Positions 35,290-47,625 of a stretch of 64,000 nt of DNA are shown in pieces. A program made the position numbers and the translations under genes. Source of the stretch: Kuschelorhynchus macadamiae (lineage: Eukaryota > Arthropoda > Insecta > Coleoptera > Curculionidae); assembly GCA_030620095.1 (NCBI GenBank), contig JAUTXW010005212.1, forward strand, positions 274,001 to 338,000, given 5' to 3'. Numbering within the stretch: position 1 is the first letter of the stretch; the number at the start of each line of letters is the position of its first letter. The notes under the pieces are model-generated. The model made no database searches and was not told the origin of the DNA. It was given only the letters and a program-made list of their open reading frames with translations.

Positions 35290-36776
35290 AAATAATAATA
35301 CAAATACATTATTAAATTTGGCAACACTGTTTAGGGAAGTTAAAATAAGAAGTACATCTTTAGGTATTCAAAAATGTTCAATGCCTAAGTGTATTATTAA
35401 TTAACCATATTAAGTTATGGTTTAAAGTGTATATCTTTTTATTCAAACTTGGTGATGTGGTAAAGTAAAACTTTACGTATCCGTAGCATATGAAAAAATT
35501 AAATCTGCATGCCCCATCTCTTTTTAGCAGTAATATTAAATTTTGGTTTATTGACAAGCTTACGTAATTTTTAGTTTTCCTGGTACAATACAATACAATT
35601 TTCGACTCTGCCTAGGGCTTCAGAAAGTAGAAGTAGAAGGCCTATCAGGAAAAAAAAAACTTTGTTAAAATCGGTTGAATAATAACATAACAACAATGAC
35701 TTATAAGCTTGATATTCGAAAAAGTATTAGGTAATATTATACAGATTTCAAAGTATTGACCACAAATTATCGGACAACAAAAGACTGTGAGAAAGGAACA
35801 CCTTGTGTAAACCTGCCAAACAGTGTAAGATCTAAAGATTTAAGTGAAGCTAATGAACAAAGCTTAATTGAAATTAGTGACATAGAGATCAGTTTAAAAA
35901 GAATTGGTGTGCTATGCCATTTATTTTGTATATAAAATTATAATTAAAATTATTATAAAATTAAAACAAAATAAAACATGTCATTATTAATTGTTCCCAA
36001 AATGTGTGGGACTTACGTTAACACATTATTTGGTCTTTTCATGTATCCAAATTCAATATTTATCTGAAATATATTTAAATTAGCTAGATGAAGCCTCAAC
36101 CATTTTAAAGGTGGAAACGTTTATATATCTGCAACATATTCATGACGCACCGTTGAAATTTCCATAAAATCTTGTGATAAACATCAACCCATGCAAAGCC
36201 CATCACTCTTTTCCCTATTTAGCTTACAAACACTAAATAAATAGAGTTTGAATGGGTAAATCTTCGGCGCTTTGACTAAAGCTGAACGCATTTATATCGT
36301 TTTTATAACATGAAGCAAAATATTCAAGCGTGTTGTAAAAAAGTTTTTAAATATTCAGGCGTCGCTTTACATTGCCACATAAATAACTGACTAACGTTAC
36401 GGGTATACTTTCTTTTTAATATGAAGTCCGTATATTTAAGCTTAACATAAACATTGCCAAAATTAAGATAATGTTTTTATTTCGTCGTTTTTATTATATT
36501 ATAATGTAAGTTTTTTGTTTGGATTATAATGGTCAAATTTAAGCTTGTACACACAACATTATTTTATACATAGATAAGGGACATGAATTGTCTAAAAATA
36601 TTATGAAGTAACAATTTTTATATCCAAACTCAAACTAAGAATTGCAAAATTATATAGCTGAAAGTTTCAAATATCTACTATGTATTTCAGAAATAAAATG
36701 CAATAGGAATACAATCTAATCTTAGATACGTTAAGAATCTTAGATACTGCAATAGTAAATTTATTTTGTACAAAAA
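35290..36776. other. gene-free stretch
   Basis: Nothing recognised. Confidence 0.5.
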
Positions 36777-38050
36777 TTAAAAAAATCGGTAAATTTCCTT
36801 TACCCGGAAATTCCCTCATTATGAATATTTTCTTTTATTAAGAATAGTGAAGTGTGTCCCAATTTAGTAACGTACATAATCATTCAGGAACACACATAAA
36901 TATACTGTCTTTTGAAACAATTGGGCGCCATTTTGTTCCATATATTGGATATCTACCAATATTTTACCAGTTTCTACCTATTGCCGCACTTGATTTCTAG
37001 GCATAATTTAAAATAAATTCAATAAGTAGTTTTTACATTGACACCCATCGCTATTTTGTTATGTCATGTTGAATTCCTAACAGTTTATCGCTATATCACA
37101 TTTACTTTTTCTGCAAAATTGAAAGTCAACAGAGTAAGATTTTTTTACGCTGATTTTTTTTTAATTTTAATTTGAACGCCATTTTGTTCCACCATTTGAA
37201 TTCATATCACAACTTGACCAATTTATCTTTATATCACACTTAATGCTTGCACAAAATTTGAAATTAATCTAATATGTAGATTTTTCAGACTCAGTTTTTA
37301 AATATTTTGTTAGGCCGTTGTTTTGTATTGCTATCTTGATTTGATTTTATGCAAAATTTGAGGTGAATTGGATAATTATTATTTTAGTAATAATATTTCA
37401 ACGTTTCACTAGTCCGCCATCTTGTTCCGGCAATCCGATTTTTACTAAAATACTACGAGGTCATCACCAAATGAACTTTAATTTTTTAAGTCAATCTGAC
37501 AAGTAGTTCTTAGCTATGCCGCGAACTCACAGATAGATAGAGAAACCGACGGAATTCATAAAACATATTTTTTTGGCATCTAGGAACGCTAAAACTTGAA
37601 GATATATAAAACCTGAGAGGGTGATTTGTTCACAATTAAAAACATATTATTTGGCTGCCATCTTGAATTAGTACCAGAATTTCACTAATTCGTCTCTATA
37701 CCACAGTTATTTATAGCACGTAATTTGAAATCAGTCCATTAAGTAGTTTCTTCCGGCTGAATTTTTTTAATATTTTATTAAACAGCCATTTTGTTCCGCT
37801 ATCTTGGATTCGTACCAAAATTTTACCAGTTTAGTCCTACATAATACTTAATTTTTGTGCAAAATTTGAGATAAATTGTTTAAGTAATTTTTTAATAATA
37901 ATTTTTTTAAGATTTCACTAGGCTGCCATTTTGTTTTGCCATATTGGATATTTACCAAAATGTTACCAGGTCATCCTCATATGACTCTTAATTTTTGACC
38001 AAAATTTGGAGTCAATCGGGTAAGTAGTTTTTAGTTCTTATTTTTATCTG
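36777..38050 (-). repeat. composite repeat family R, copy D
   Basis: Inverted copy. It begins with the tail (tcggtaaatttcctttaccc, aatagtgaagtgtgt) and runs through body units recognisable by gccattttgttcc-type words at about 36934, 37181, 37423, 37654, 37788 and 37922, roughly 120-135 bases or multiples apart. Each unit carries taccaaaattttaccagttt-like and aaaatttgaagtcaat-like words. A head module (rc of the ctgtctg / gatgccaaaaa block) lies inside the copy at about 37505-37620, so it is a dimer-like arrangement. Confidence 0.85.
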
Positions 38051-38159
38051 AAGGTCACAGTTTTTCAAAAGCTTTTTATATTTCTGAAATGTACTTCGGG
38101 TCATTTAGATTCGACATCTTATCTCTTTATCGAGGTTTCATTTTTCCTGAAGCCAGCTT

Positions 38160-38590
38160 TCTAAATACTAAACTAAGACTCTCTGAAGGTTATTGCGATA
38201 CACTGTCAATTTCCTATTATCTCTGCTAATGACGATACATTTGGTTTTCTTAGGGTTTACCTTTAGGCCATACCTTTCACTAACAGAGGTTACTCGATCT
38301 GATATTTGCCGCAGTTCTTCAACGCTGTTTCCTATTACGAATGTGTCCTCGGCATATATTATGTTGTTAATATGTTTTCCATTGACTTTTATGCCGAGAT
38401 ATTCGTTGTCTAATACCCCATCAAATATGCTTTCGGAATAAAAATTAAATAACAGTGATGACATAATACACCCCTGTCTTACCCCTCATCGTATTGATAC
38501 GTCTTCAGTTGTAATGTTTTTTGAAGCAACATGTGCGGACTGGTACCAATACAAGCTTTCGATGATCGTATATCCTTCTCGTCAATGAGT
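38160..38590 (-). pseudogene. RTE-like LINE reverse transcriptase fragment
   Basis: Minus-strand translation reads YTIIESLYWYQSAHVASKN (about 38510-38570), a decayed GVRQGCIMSSLLFNFYSE (about 38430-38490), then GIKVNGKHINNIIYAEDTFV, the motif C region with YAED replacing YADD, followed by RYGLKVNPKKTKCIVISR. This is the palm and early thumb of an RTE-like LINE reverse transcriptase, a type often paired with the C-terminal tail seen at 28.9-29.4 kb. The Asp-to-Glu change in motif C and a stop just upstream of GVRQGC mark it as inactive. Confidence 0.85.
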
Positions 38591-38684
38591 ACTACATAAG
38601 CAAATTTTCACTGCCAACTCTGGGTATGGCAGGAGCTTAATCTGTCTCATTTAAAGCCGACTAAAATCTTTAGTACCTTTGTGA

Positions 38685-39165
38685 CATGCGTTAGCGTTCT
38701 AAGATGACTCAAACGAAAGCTCTTTACGAGTGTAAAATTTGGCGCAAAAATCTGGGGCCCTGAAAAGAATGCCAATTACTATGAAAAGAATGCATCAGTC
38801 ATGAATGATTGCTTAGGTTATCGATAGAAATGACCTGCTTTTGATAAACCTCACCCTTCCTTCGAGATTTTAGATTCGTGCAGCTTTAGTAAAATGAATA
38901 AAAATGACTAACTTTCCGACTGGCAGACATTTTTTTTACCTAATTAAAGCCTGCCTTATTTTTGTGCAAAAACTATGTAGCTTGCGTTAGCGTTCTGACA
39001 GGGCTCAAATGTAAGGTCGTAAATTAACTTGACCACCAAATCTACCTGTATCAGAAGACGAGACTATCTTGCTTGAAGTTTAATAATATTTGGTAAAAAC
39101 TAAGTTGAATGTGTTAGCATTCTGATAAGTCGTGAATGAAAGTTTTAAACGAGTATTAGACGAAT
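38685..39165 (+). repeat. loose tandem repeat around a gttagcgttct word
   Basis: Three related segments start at about 38688, 38992 and 39109, each with gttagc(g/a)ttct followed by ctcaaa-, gaaag- and cgagt-like words. Preceding sequence is also loosely similar. Spacings of about 300 and 120 bases are irregular. Confidence 0.5.
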
Positions 39166-40099
39166 AACATTGACTCTCAAGCAGTAAGAATTATCATCTG
39201 TCTCCCTCTCCCCTTCTCTCACTCCCACTCTCCGAATGTAACGATACAGTAAAAACCGTGCCACGGTGGCAGTACAACCGGATTCTCTATAAAAGTAGCG
39301 TGAAATGTGAATGCATCTGCATTTGGAGTACGTCGACGAAAACTCCAACTCCGCGCAGTGTAATCTAGCGGTACATTATATTTAGACCTCAGGTCTTTGT
39401 TGTTTGCCCAAGCATAAAAAATAGTGTTATACCTATTATCTTGGCAGTTGTACTTTGGTCAAACTTTATTACACTTTGATTTTTTAGCAGTAATGTAATA
39501 CAATATTCTTAAATTCGTAGTTTCGGTTTAAATATGTCCTATATTTTGAAATAAAAATACTTAAGTAATTTTATCCACGCCACACCCAGGTTTTTGCGCT
39601 AAAGGCCCATAGTCGATGTAGCATGATTCTAATTTAATGATATTATTTTTCACTCTAGAAAGATTTAAAATATTTATATTAACGCCGTGTAATGTTATAG
39701 GTGTTCTCAGATTTTAATGAAGGGTTTTATGTGGTGCATTTCATCTAGTTGCTCGTTTCTCGCCCCTTTCTCTGCACTCATTAAAACAAAGTGACATTTA
39801 GAGTTTCAAAGATAAATGTAAACAGCAGAAAACGGTTAAACAGGAATTAAATTTCATACATACAAACTATTGTATTCTCAAAATTAGATAACATTTTCCA
39901 GAAAGCATTCTAGGCCATGCATTTTTAGTATCTTAATTTAGATGTCATTACGTGAAAAATGTCTTAAAGACACCTATTTATTATTACAGTTTAACATTAA
40001 ATTAAGTTATATGACAGTCCTACTATATCGTATGGATCAAAATTGTACAAAGATCAAATATACTAACTAAAAATGCTTATGAAACTAATATAACACAAA
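39166..40099. other. gene-free stretch with an isolated TATA word
   Basis: TATAAAA occurs at 39288-39294 in a locally GC-richer patch (39180-39370) after a ct-rich run. No initiator or coding region follows convincingly. Possibly a decayed LTR or element promoter. Confidence 0.35.
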
Positions 40100-40959
40100 T
40101 AAATTATATTGTTCTAAAATATAATATTTGAGAGAATAGTTTAAATATTCGTGAATTTTTGGTACACTTTATAATAGTTTTATTATACATGATGATTCTA
40201 TTATATAGTATAGATCTCTTACCAAAATTACTTTTCACTTGGACAAGTCTTGAATTTTTATATAATCGTATATTATGTTTATGCAATTCTATTATGTTTA
40301 TATTTGAATTTTTGTTTTTACTGTTTATATTGTGCACTAATATGTTCGTTTTTAATTTATATACATTTTCGGTGGTTCCAACTATAATAATTTATAGTGT
40401 ATGCATTTAATTATTTTATTTTGTATTTTTTTAATGGGTTTAAAACAGCTGAACAAGCAGATACCCTTATTGAAATTAAATATTAATTTTTTGAATAAAT
40501 TAGGGACAAATAAATATTTAAGTGCAATAACATTCCTAGCCCTATACAGAACACCAGTTAGTGGAGAAATGCAATTTCTTAAAATGTAGGTTTTCCAGCT
40601 ATAATTTTCATCCAAATACAATTCTAAAGATTTGGTTGCATTTAAAATATAAAATAATTTTACCATTAAATGATAACGAAAATATTCTGTTAGTAACACT
40701 GATTTCGTTTACCATCGTAAAACTAGATTTCTGGGCATTTAAAACCGTGAAGCCATCTAAATAAATATTTTTTTAAATAATAGTTAATATTGCTCTCACT
40801 TTTATTAACAGTTTAGCCAAAATAAATAGTTGTAGCATTTTTAGCAGATTTATTGATTACTCTTTATTTCTATATTATATAAATATTGCAATATCATGAT
40901 TTACCTTGTCAAACCCCCTACATAAATCCAGAGAAACTAAGCAACATTTCATATTATCA
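40100..40959 (-). pseudogene. LINE reverse transcriptase, downstream half (split by a Penelope element)
   Basis: Minus-strand translation starts just inside the target duplication with CCLVSLDLC and GFDKVNHDI (motif A, about 40870-40945), then after decay KSLELYLDENYSWKTYI (about 40595-40645), TGVLYRARNVI (about 40520-40550), IKKIQNKIIKCIHYKLL (about 40382-40430), and in another frame LVQVKSNFGKRSILYNRIIM (about 40185-40245), the C-terminal block of such enzymes. The YADD region is not found, so part of the palm is lost. It is continuous with the piece at 42268-42800; a Penelope-like element lies between them. Confidence 0.8.
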
Positions 40960-42267
40960 AGAAATCATGGATCTTGGGATTAGATCGTGTCAAAATGGAA
41001 TCACTTTCCGATGTTTCGTCTTCGATTGCAAGAGACATCTTCATGGATCTTCACTTCACGAGATCGGAATACTGAATCAGCTCTTACATCAACGTATTTT
41101 GTCTTTCAAAAAACTTTCTGTGAGCAAATCTCAGGAGCAGCCATGGGATCTCCGCTATCACCAGTGGTAGCCAATATCTTCACGGAAGTTTTTGAAGAGG
41201 AAGCCTTAAAGTCGTCTCCACTAAAACCAAAATCATGGTTCAGGTATGTAGACTCCACTTTTGTAATATGGCTTCATGGTACCTCCCTGGGTTTCTTGAT
41301 AATCTGAATCAACAACATGCTAATATAAAATTTACAATGGAAATTGAATCAGAAGGCATGATTCCCTTTCTAGATGTTTTTGTACAAAGGAAAGGGGATG
41401 GTTCCTTAGGACACTCTGTATATAAAAAACCAACGCATACGGACAGGTACTTAAATGCAAATTCACATCATCATTCAACACAAAAACAATCAGTTATTAA
41501 TTCGTTGGTTTACAGGTGCCTTGCGATTTGTGACCAAAATTCTTTACAATGGGAAACAGAGAAACTGACTCAAGCTTTAAGAGGGAATAGATATTGCACT
41601 GATGATATCAGACGATCAACTAGAAAATATAATAATCCTACTCCACGAAATGATACTAATAAGTAGTTACCGATAGCAAATGTAGTTCTTCCATTTATAC
41701 ACGGACCTACAGACAAGATTGTAAGTTTACTTCACCAGTCCAACATACGTACAATCTTCAACACACACAAGAAAATTGGACAATGTTTGCGATCGCCAAA
41801 GGACATTATTCCTTCTCAAATGGAAGGAGTATATGCAATTCCTTGTTCCTGTGGTGATGTCTATATCAAAAAGAAACAAATTGTACAATCTGCTGCATCT
41901 GAACACCAACATTCTACTGGACATGTCATAAATGTAAAAGGAACAAAAGTTCTTGCATTGGTTTCGGGATTCTATAAACGCAAAATTAGAGAATCTAATT
42001 TATAGAGAGATTTATAAGCATCCTTTTAATAGAGATACATGCTTCAGTCTACATCATACGTGGAAACCGATCGTTACACCGACTACAAGTAGCCAGCCTG
42101 GGTCTTTCCAAGCTCATTCAGTTTTCCGATCTCGTGAAGTGAAGATCCTAAAAGATGCCTCCTGCAATCGGAGGCAAAACGTCGGAAAGTGATTCCATCA
42201 TGACACGGTCTAATCCCAAGAACCATGATTTCTTAATTGACCACAGCCGTGAAAGCTTTCGTTCTAT
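40960..42267 (+). mobile_element. Penelope-like element, 5'-truncated, with 14-bp target duplication
   Basis: 1308-bp insertion flanked by identical atttcatattatca at 40946-40959 and 42268-42281. The termini are inverted copies: aagaaatcatggatcttggg with actttccgatg and cttcacttcacgagatcgga at the left, and the complements at about 42122-42239. The coding part starts immediately after the left terminal repeat, so most of the reverse transcriptase N-terminus is missing. The same inverted-end arrangement is seen in the copy at 20.9-22.9 kb, to which it is closely related. Confidence 0.92.
41080..42005 (+). pseudogene. Penelope reverse transcriptase (partial) plus GIY-YIG endonuclease
   Basis: In order on the plus strand: TSTYFVFQKTFCEQISGAAM with GSPLSPVVANIF (41085-41185), KSWFRYVDST (motif C region with YVDS, about 41231-41260), FTMEIESEGMIPFLDVFVQR (about 41330-41390), KPTHTDRYLNANSHHH (about 41430-41475), LPFIHGPTDKIVSLL (about 41690), FNTHKKIGQCLRSPKDIIPS (about 41757-41815), and EGVYAIPCSCGDVYI (41823-41867), the GIY-YIG start. 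The Gly-Gln-Thr-Gly turn is decayed to KKKQI. Frameshifts lie near 41260 and 41660-41780. YVD in place of YADD is normal for Penelope-like enzymes. Confidence 0.9.
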
Positions 42268-42800
42268 ATTTCATATTATCATCAATATTCATCTTAATGT
42301 TGATAATAACATCAGAAACTGCAATTTTAGTATTCCTAAATTTACGAAAGCCATATTGCCCATTAAAAAGCAATTTTTGGTTATATCTGGTAGTATTGAA
42401 ACTAGCCTGTATATCCTCTTTAAAGATTAGTGAAATGTATTCATTTTTAATTTATTTGGATAAATTCCGGTTTTAAGAAAATTTTTGTTACATATAATAA
42501 AATTGAATTTCTTGGTACTTTAACACTTTGTATAATTTTGATTGGTATGATATTGAATTCAGCTGCTTTTTTGGGATATAATTCATTAATTTTATCTTCC
42601 AAAGTCTATCTAAGTTTACATAAGAATACCTGTAATTTTGCTTGCTAAGGTTTCTGGGATTTCTACAAAATGGACACTCATATCTGTACCTATTTGTTGT
42701 TTTCCTTCAATTTTTTACCATTTACAGTGAGATAGATATTTGTTGCTTTCATTTTCAGTCTTGGATTTGTTTGTTAAAAGTAGAAGTGATTTTTGTTTTA
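42268..42800 (-). pseudogene. LINE reverse transcriptase, upstream half
   Basis: Minus-strand translation, right to left: VHFVEIPETLASKIT (about 42650-42695), EFNIIPIKIIQSVKVPRN (about 42510-42565), NFLKTGIYPNKLKM (about 42437-42480), YRLVSILPDITK (about 42368-42405) and QYGFRKFRNTKIAVSDVI (about 42308-42362). These are the fingers and early palm blocks of a CR1/L2/Jockey-group LINE. The last block leads in frame into the target duplication and motif A on the other side of the Penelope element. Confidence 0.82.
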
Positions 42801-43994
42801 TCTAACTAATTTGTTTCGTGTTTGAAATGAGCATGTTTCAAAATTATTCCCAATTTCTTCATATAATAAATATATTTTAATTTAGGAATGTTTTCCATTT
42901 CGAGATACATTACTGGAATTTCTATTATTTAAATTTTGTGACCACTGAGTTGACTTCTTTTTAAAACGAATGTGATTTCGTCTGATTTATTGCTTAATGC
43001 ATGGTCTATTAAAGTTGAACTGTGATTTATATATCTTGAGGAACTGTTTGAATTTAGAACTCCAAAATTGTTTGGTAAATAGATAAGATGCGGAAATGTG
43101 GCTAACCTTTTACATTATAAATTTAAAGTTGCAACATAAAAATTCAAGGCGACTGTCGGCTCAAAATAAAAGAAAAATTTGGCAATTAATTCCATTTAAA
43201 ATTAGTTATAATTTTACAAAGATCATTCCTGGTCTTTTTCTTTGGACTTGATGTTTAAAGTCGACTTTTCCAAAAACTTTAAAATGACAATTTCAAGTGA
43301 AATTTCCGGAAATGTCCAGTAACTTTTCAAATATTTCCATATATTTTTAAATTAAAACTAATACCAAAAACCTAATCTTACCTTAAAATTTTTAAATGGT
43401 TTAAAAAAAATAAGGGCGATAAAGGCAGCGAGTTTTATAATTAAAATTATATTTTTTTAAATACCCGTTTGAAACTAAAGCGTTGAGGTGTATAATGGAC
43501 ATACAACCCCTTTTGCTATCCTGTTGTGTAATTTTATGTATACATGGTGACTATGAAAATGTACAAACTCAAAATCTAGTATTTTACTTGACATTTTCGA
43601 AAAATTAAAACTTGATTTAAACTTTTTTTATTTGAAAGGCTTGAGTTTAAATTTTTAGATTAATAAATTAGTATTTGGTGAGTACGAGTTAAATTATATT
43701 TAGATACATATATATTATTATCCTTATCATAATAGTTAATGAAAACTAAAATATCTCGAAAGTATCAAATATGTTTAACTCAAAAATAATTTACTTTTAA
43801 TTATTTTTCTTCTTAGTATTTATGATAAAATCTAATTTTAATAGTGTCGCTTACTTCTCTATTCGTCACTTTTTGTATTATGTTATATACAATTGGATGT
43901 ACATATACTACAAATTATAATATTCTTAAAAATGTAACTTGTAAAAAATCACTAAAAAGTGAAAAATAAAATATTTAATATAAATAGAACCGCC
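42801..43994. other. gene-free stretch
   Basis: Possibly more of the decayed LINE at its left edge, otherwise nothing recognised. At 43943-43985 (aatcactaaaaagtgaaaaa) there is a direct partial copy of the arm of the MITE that starts at 43995. Confidence 0.5.
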
Positions 43995-44591
43995 TTCAAA
44001 AAAAATCGCTAAAAAGTAAAAAATAATATTTTATTTATTCTTTAAATATAAACATCTTCAGCGCCTAAATAATGACTAATCTGTAATAATATATATTAAA
44101 AAAATATACATACACGTATTACCTATACTCACTAATAACCTAAGACCTAACCTAGACCTCGTCACTATTTTGAAGTCGAACTACCGAGTAAATTTGATCG
44201 CTGCTGGGGTTGGAGTTGTTGTATAGTTTACATTTAGTTTACCTAGGTGTATCTTCTATAACACGGCCGTTAATAAAATCATCATGCACTAATCTAGCCA
44301 ACAGTTACTACATGCGAATTCGTTATTGGTCTGTTTGGACATTTATAAATGTCTTATAGGAAGTCAGTATTGTCATTTGATTTTGTGCTCAGCGATCACA
44401 AAGAGGCCCTGAGAGCAAGTTTAAAAGATTTAAGGCTAGCTATATATTTGGTTTATATGTAATGTATTATAAAATACATCAACTATACTTTGTAATGGCT
44501 ATGTGAGGCTGCTTTGGGCGTCGACTTCAAAATATCTGTATTTAAGGAATAAGTAAAATATTATTTTTTACTTTTTAGCGATTTTTTTGAA
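43995..44591. mobile_element. MITE-like element with about 65-75 bp inverted ends
   Basis: Left arm 43995-44065 (ttcaaaaaaaatcgctaaaa, aaaataatattttatttatt, ctttaaatataaacatct) pairs with right arm about 44518-44591 (agatg/aatatctgtatttaagg, taaaatattattttttactt, agcgatttttttgaa). The 450-base interior is unique and non-coding. No certain target duplication. Confidence 0.7.
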
Positions 44592-45479
44592 ATCGTTTTC
44601 ATTTTTTTTAGTGTTATCACGCTGTAGTACTGTAATAAAATAATAAGATGAAATATATTTGGCTCATCAAAATTAGTAAAGGACATGTTCTGATTTTTGC
44701 CAGTATTTACAAAAGTAAGAACCACGTTAAGTTTACTATAAAACAACTAAAGGGAAAATGAATAGAATAAAGTGATAATTTTTAACATAAAATTATATAT
44801 TTTATTGTTGTGTATTGATCGATTTTTTTCTTTTTTCGTCCTGTCAAATTAATTTATAATGTGTTTTCTTGATGCAGATGAAATATTAAGAAACATCCAG
44901 AGGAAATACACAATAAAAGTGTCAGCAGTTAGTCCATTAATAATTGGGTCGTAATGTAATGTATTCAAAAAAAAGTGTCTTTCTACACTTACGTCTTAGT
45001 AAAAATAAAGATAGAACAAAATGTCCCAACTAAAGTCTATAAATTTTCCTTCTCGAATACATCTCCGTTTAAAAAAACTACTCATTAAAATGTTATTGAC
45101 GTCAGTTTATGTTTGTCACAGTGCATTAAATGTACAGTAAAATTTAATGTGAACTGCTGGAACTTCGAAGTGCATGATGGAAATTTATGGTCTAACTTAA
45201 AACAAAAAATCTCAAAGAATGGAAAAGATGTTTGACTGCGGTTTGCAGTACATTTGGATTTAGACCCTTTGGAATAAACATCCCCTAAAAATCAACCTTA
45301 ACTTATTTTTCTTAAATGGCACCCCTGTTATTTCTTTCAATTTGTTTAAATGAATGGCATAAGTGAAGTTATTATTTTCTAAAACCAAAGTTAGAAAAAC
45401 TTTGTATGTTTGATAAATAGGGCTTCATGTTTTAAAAATATACAAGTTTAATAATATTTTTTTGCAATTTTGAGAAAAA
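44592..45479. other. gene-free stretch
   Basis: Nothing recognised. The right end may hold the lost C-terminus of the mariner-type pseudogene. Confidence 0.45.
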
Positions 45480-46420
45480 CTTATGTCCAAGTATTTTGTA
45501 ACACGTTGTGCATTATGTGGTGGAACGCCATCTTGTTGCCATATTATTAAATGACGCTCTAAAATTAAACATCTTGTAAAAGTCTAGGCAATAAATTTTG
45601 GAAAAAAATTAAATATCGTTCTGAAGTTAACGTATCATCATAAAAGTAAGGCTCAATAAAATGTCTATGAAATACCCCAGCCCACGCGTTAATTCCAAAT
45701 ATCGTCTGAAGACGAATTTCAATTATTTATCAAGTATTGTTTTCAGTTTTAATCAGCATTGTGTTTATTAACAACCACATTATTATGAAATCTGCTTTTA
45801 TCTGTCCAACAAACGTGAAAAAAAATTTCGGGATTGTCATACATTGCAACCCGAAGGGCTATGACAAACTATAATCTTTGTTCAAAATCACCAAGGCGTA
45901 ATGCTTGCAACCAAGTGAATTTTGAAAGGGTGAAGTTTGTTTTCTCCGAGATTTCGCTGGATGATATTTCTTGAAATGTTACATTCCCTTGCAAGAGTAC
46001 GGATGGAGATGTGCCGATTTACTGCAGCATAAGCCAACACATTAATAACGTTCTCCTCATTTCTGATTGCCATTCGCTGATGCGAATGTTTCAAATTGGT
46101 GTGCATCTTCTCTAACTTCCACTCTGGAAACCGAGGGTGTAAGACGTCCAGGAAACCATTGTCGATAAATTCTTTCTGCTTCAAGACAATTTTTTCGACA
46201 TTCTCCGTTAATAAGGAACATATCAACGTAAACATTTGGAGAAAACCGTTGGACACAATAGTGTTCCTCTGAACAATGTATATAATTTTTTAAGTAAATT
46301 ATTTTTATTTCTCTCGTAAAAGGGAAGTACTGTGATCGTGAAAAAATCACCCTTTGAGCTTTTTTCAGATTTTTTACTTTCAAGATCCCCAGATACCGAA
46401 AAACACGTTTTCTCAATTCT
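45480..46420 (-). pseudogene. mariner-type transposase with both catalytic Asp regions
   Basis: Minus-strand pieces in order: VYVDMFLINGECRKNCLEAE and YRQWFPGR (about 46150-46245, first helix-turn-helix), RMAIRNEENVINVLAYA then HISIRTLARECNISRNIIQR with NKLHPFKIHLV (45895-46085, second helix-turn-helix), FFHVCWTDKSRFHNN (about 45785-45830, first Asp in WTDKSRF), FGINAWAGVFHRHFIEPYFY with DDTLTSERYL and LLPRLLQDV (about 45580-45705), and in another frame WQQDGVPPHNAQRV (about 45505-45545, second Asp). The C-terminal acidic residue region is missing. Several frameshifts. This is the most complete of the mariner-type remnants in the window. A repeat-R copy begins right next to its 5' side. Confidence 0.85.
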
Positions 46421-47625
46421 GTCGGTCTGTCTGTCTGTCCGCCACATAGCTAAAAAACTACTTTCAATTCACTTCAAGTTTTGGTCGAAAATTAAGAGTT
46501 ATATGGGGATGACCTGATAACATTTTGGTAAAAATTCAAATGATAGCCTAGTGAAATGTTAAAAAAAAATATTACTACAAAACTATTGATCCAATTTATC
46601 CCAAATTTTGTACAAATAGAAAGTATTATGTGGGAATCAACTGGTAAAATTTTGGAACAAATCCAAGATGGCGGAACAAAATGGCGGCCTAATAAAATAT
46701 TTAAAAATTCAGCCTGAAAAACTTTTTAATGAACTGATTTCAAATTGTATGCCATAACTAATTGTTCTATAGAGATGAACTTGTAAAACTGTGATACTAA
46801 TTTAAGATGACGGCCAAATAAAATATTTGTAATCACGTTTCACATATCTTCACGTTTTATCTTCCCTAGATGCCAAAAAATATGTTTTATCAATTCCGTC
46901 GGCCAATCTGTTGGTTTGTCTGTTTAAACTATTTATCAGATTGACTTCAAATTTTTGTACAAAATTAAGGGTCATATGGGGATGTATCCGGTAATATTTT
47001 GGTAAAAATCCATTATGCCGGAAAAAGATGGCTGTTTTATTACCGAAAAAACTAATTATCCAATTTATCTCAAATTTTGCACAAAAATCAAGTGTTACAT
47101 AGGAATGAACTGGCAATCTTATGGTATGAATATAAGATAGCAAAACAAAATGGCGGCCTAATAAAATATTTTGAAAAATCAGCATGAAAAAACTACTTTT
47201 TAGATTAACTTTAAATTTTGTGCAAACATTAAGTGTGATATAGAGATAAACTGGTAAAGCTGTGGTTCCAATTCAAATTTTTTAAAAATTAACGTAAAAA
47301 AATCTTATTTAATTGACCTTAAATTTTGCAGAAAAATTAAATGTGATATAGAGATAAACTGGTAAGAATTTAACATGACGTAACAAAATGGCTGTATGTA
47401 TCAATGTAAAATCTATTTATATTATTTTAAATTATCCACAAGAATCAGTTGTGGCATAGGAAGAAATTGGTAAAATATTTGTAGGAACCCAATATGGAAC
47501 AAAATGGCGCCCAATAAAAATGTTTGTAAAGACAGTAATGACTATGTACTGAACTAAATTGGGTCACACTTCACTATTCCTCATAAAAGGAAACATTCAT
47601 TCCGGGTAAAGGAAATTTACCGATT
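46312..47625 (+). repeat. composite repeat family R, copy E (full structure)
   Basis: Head: tctcgtaaaagggaagtact, gtgatcgtgaaaaaatc, gatccccagataccgaaaaa, ctgtctgtctgtccgccaca. Body units follow, each with caaattttgtacaaa-like, ctggtaaaattttgg-like and caaaatggcggcc-like words at about 46682, 46808, 47033, 47150, 47390 and 47503, giving a period of about 115-126 bases. A second head-like module starts at about 46845. The tail at about 47560-47617 reads cacttcactattcctc and ggtaaaggaaatttaccga. No coding; short frames across it come from the repeats. Confidence 0.87.

Noticed and set aside
36777..38050. Regularly spaced repeats that could suggest a CRISPR array
   Set aside because: Units of 120-135 bases are diverged tandem repeats without short unique spacers, and the genome is eukaryotic.
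40159..40764. Plus-strand frames at 40159-40410, 40401-40589 and 40561-40764
   Set aside because: They are antisense to the minus-strand LINE reverse transcriptase fragment, which shows recognisable motifs.
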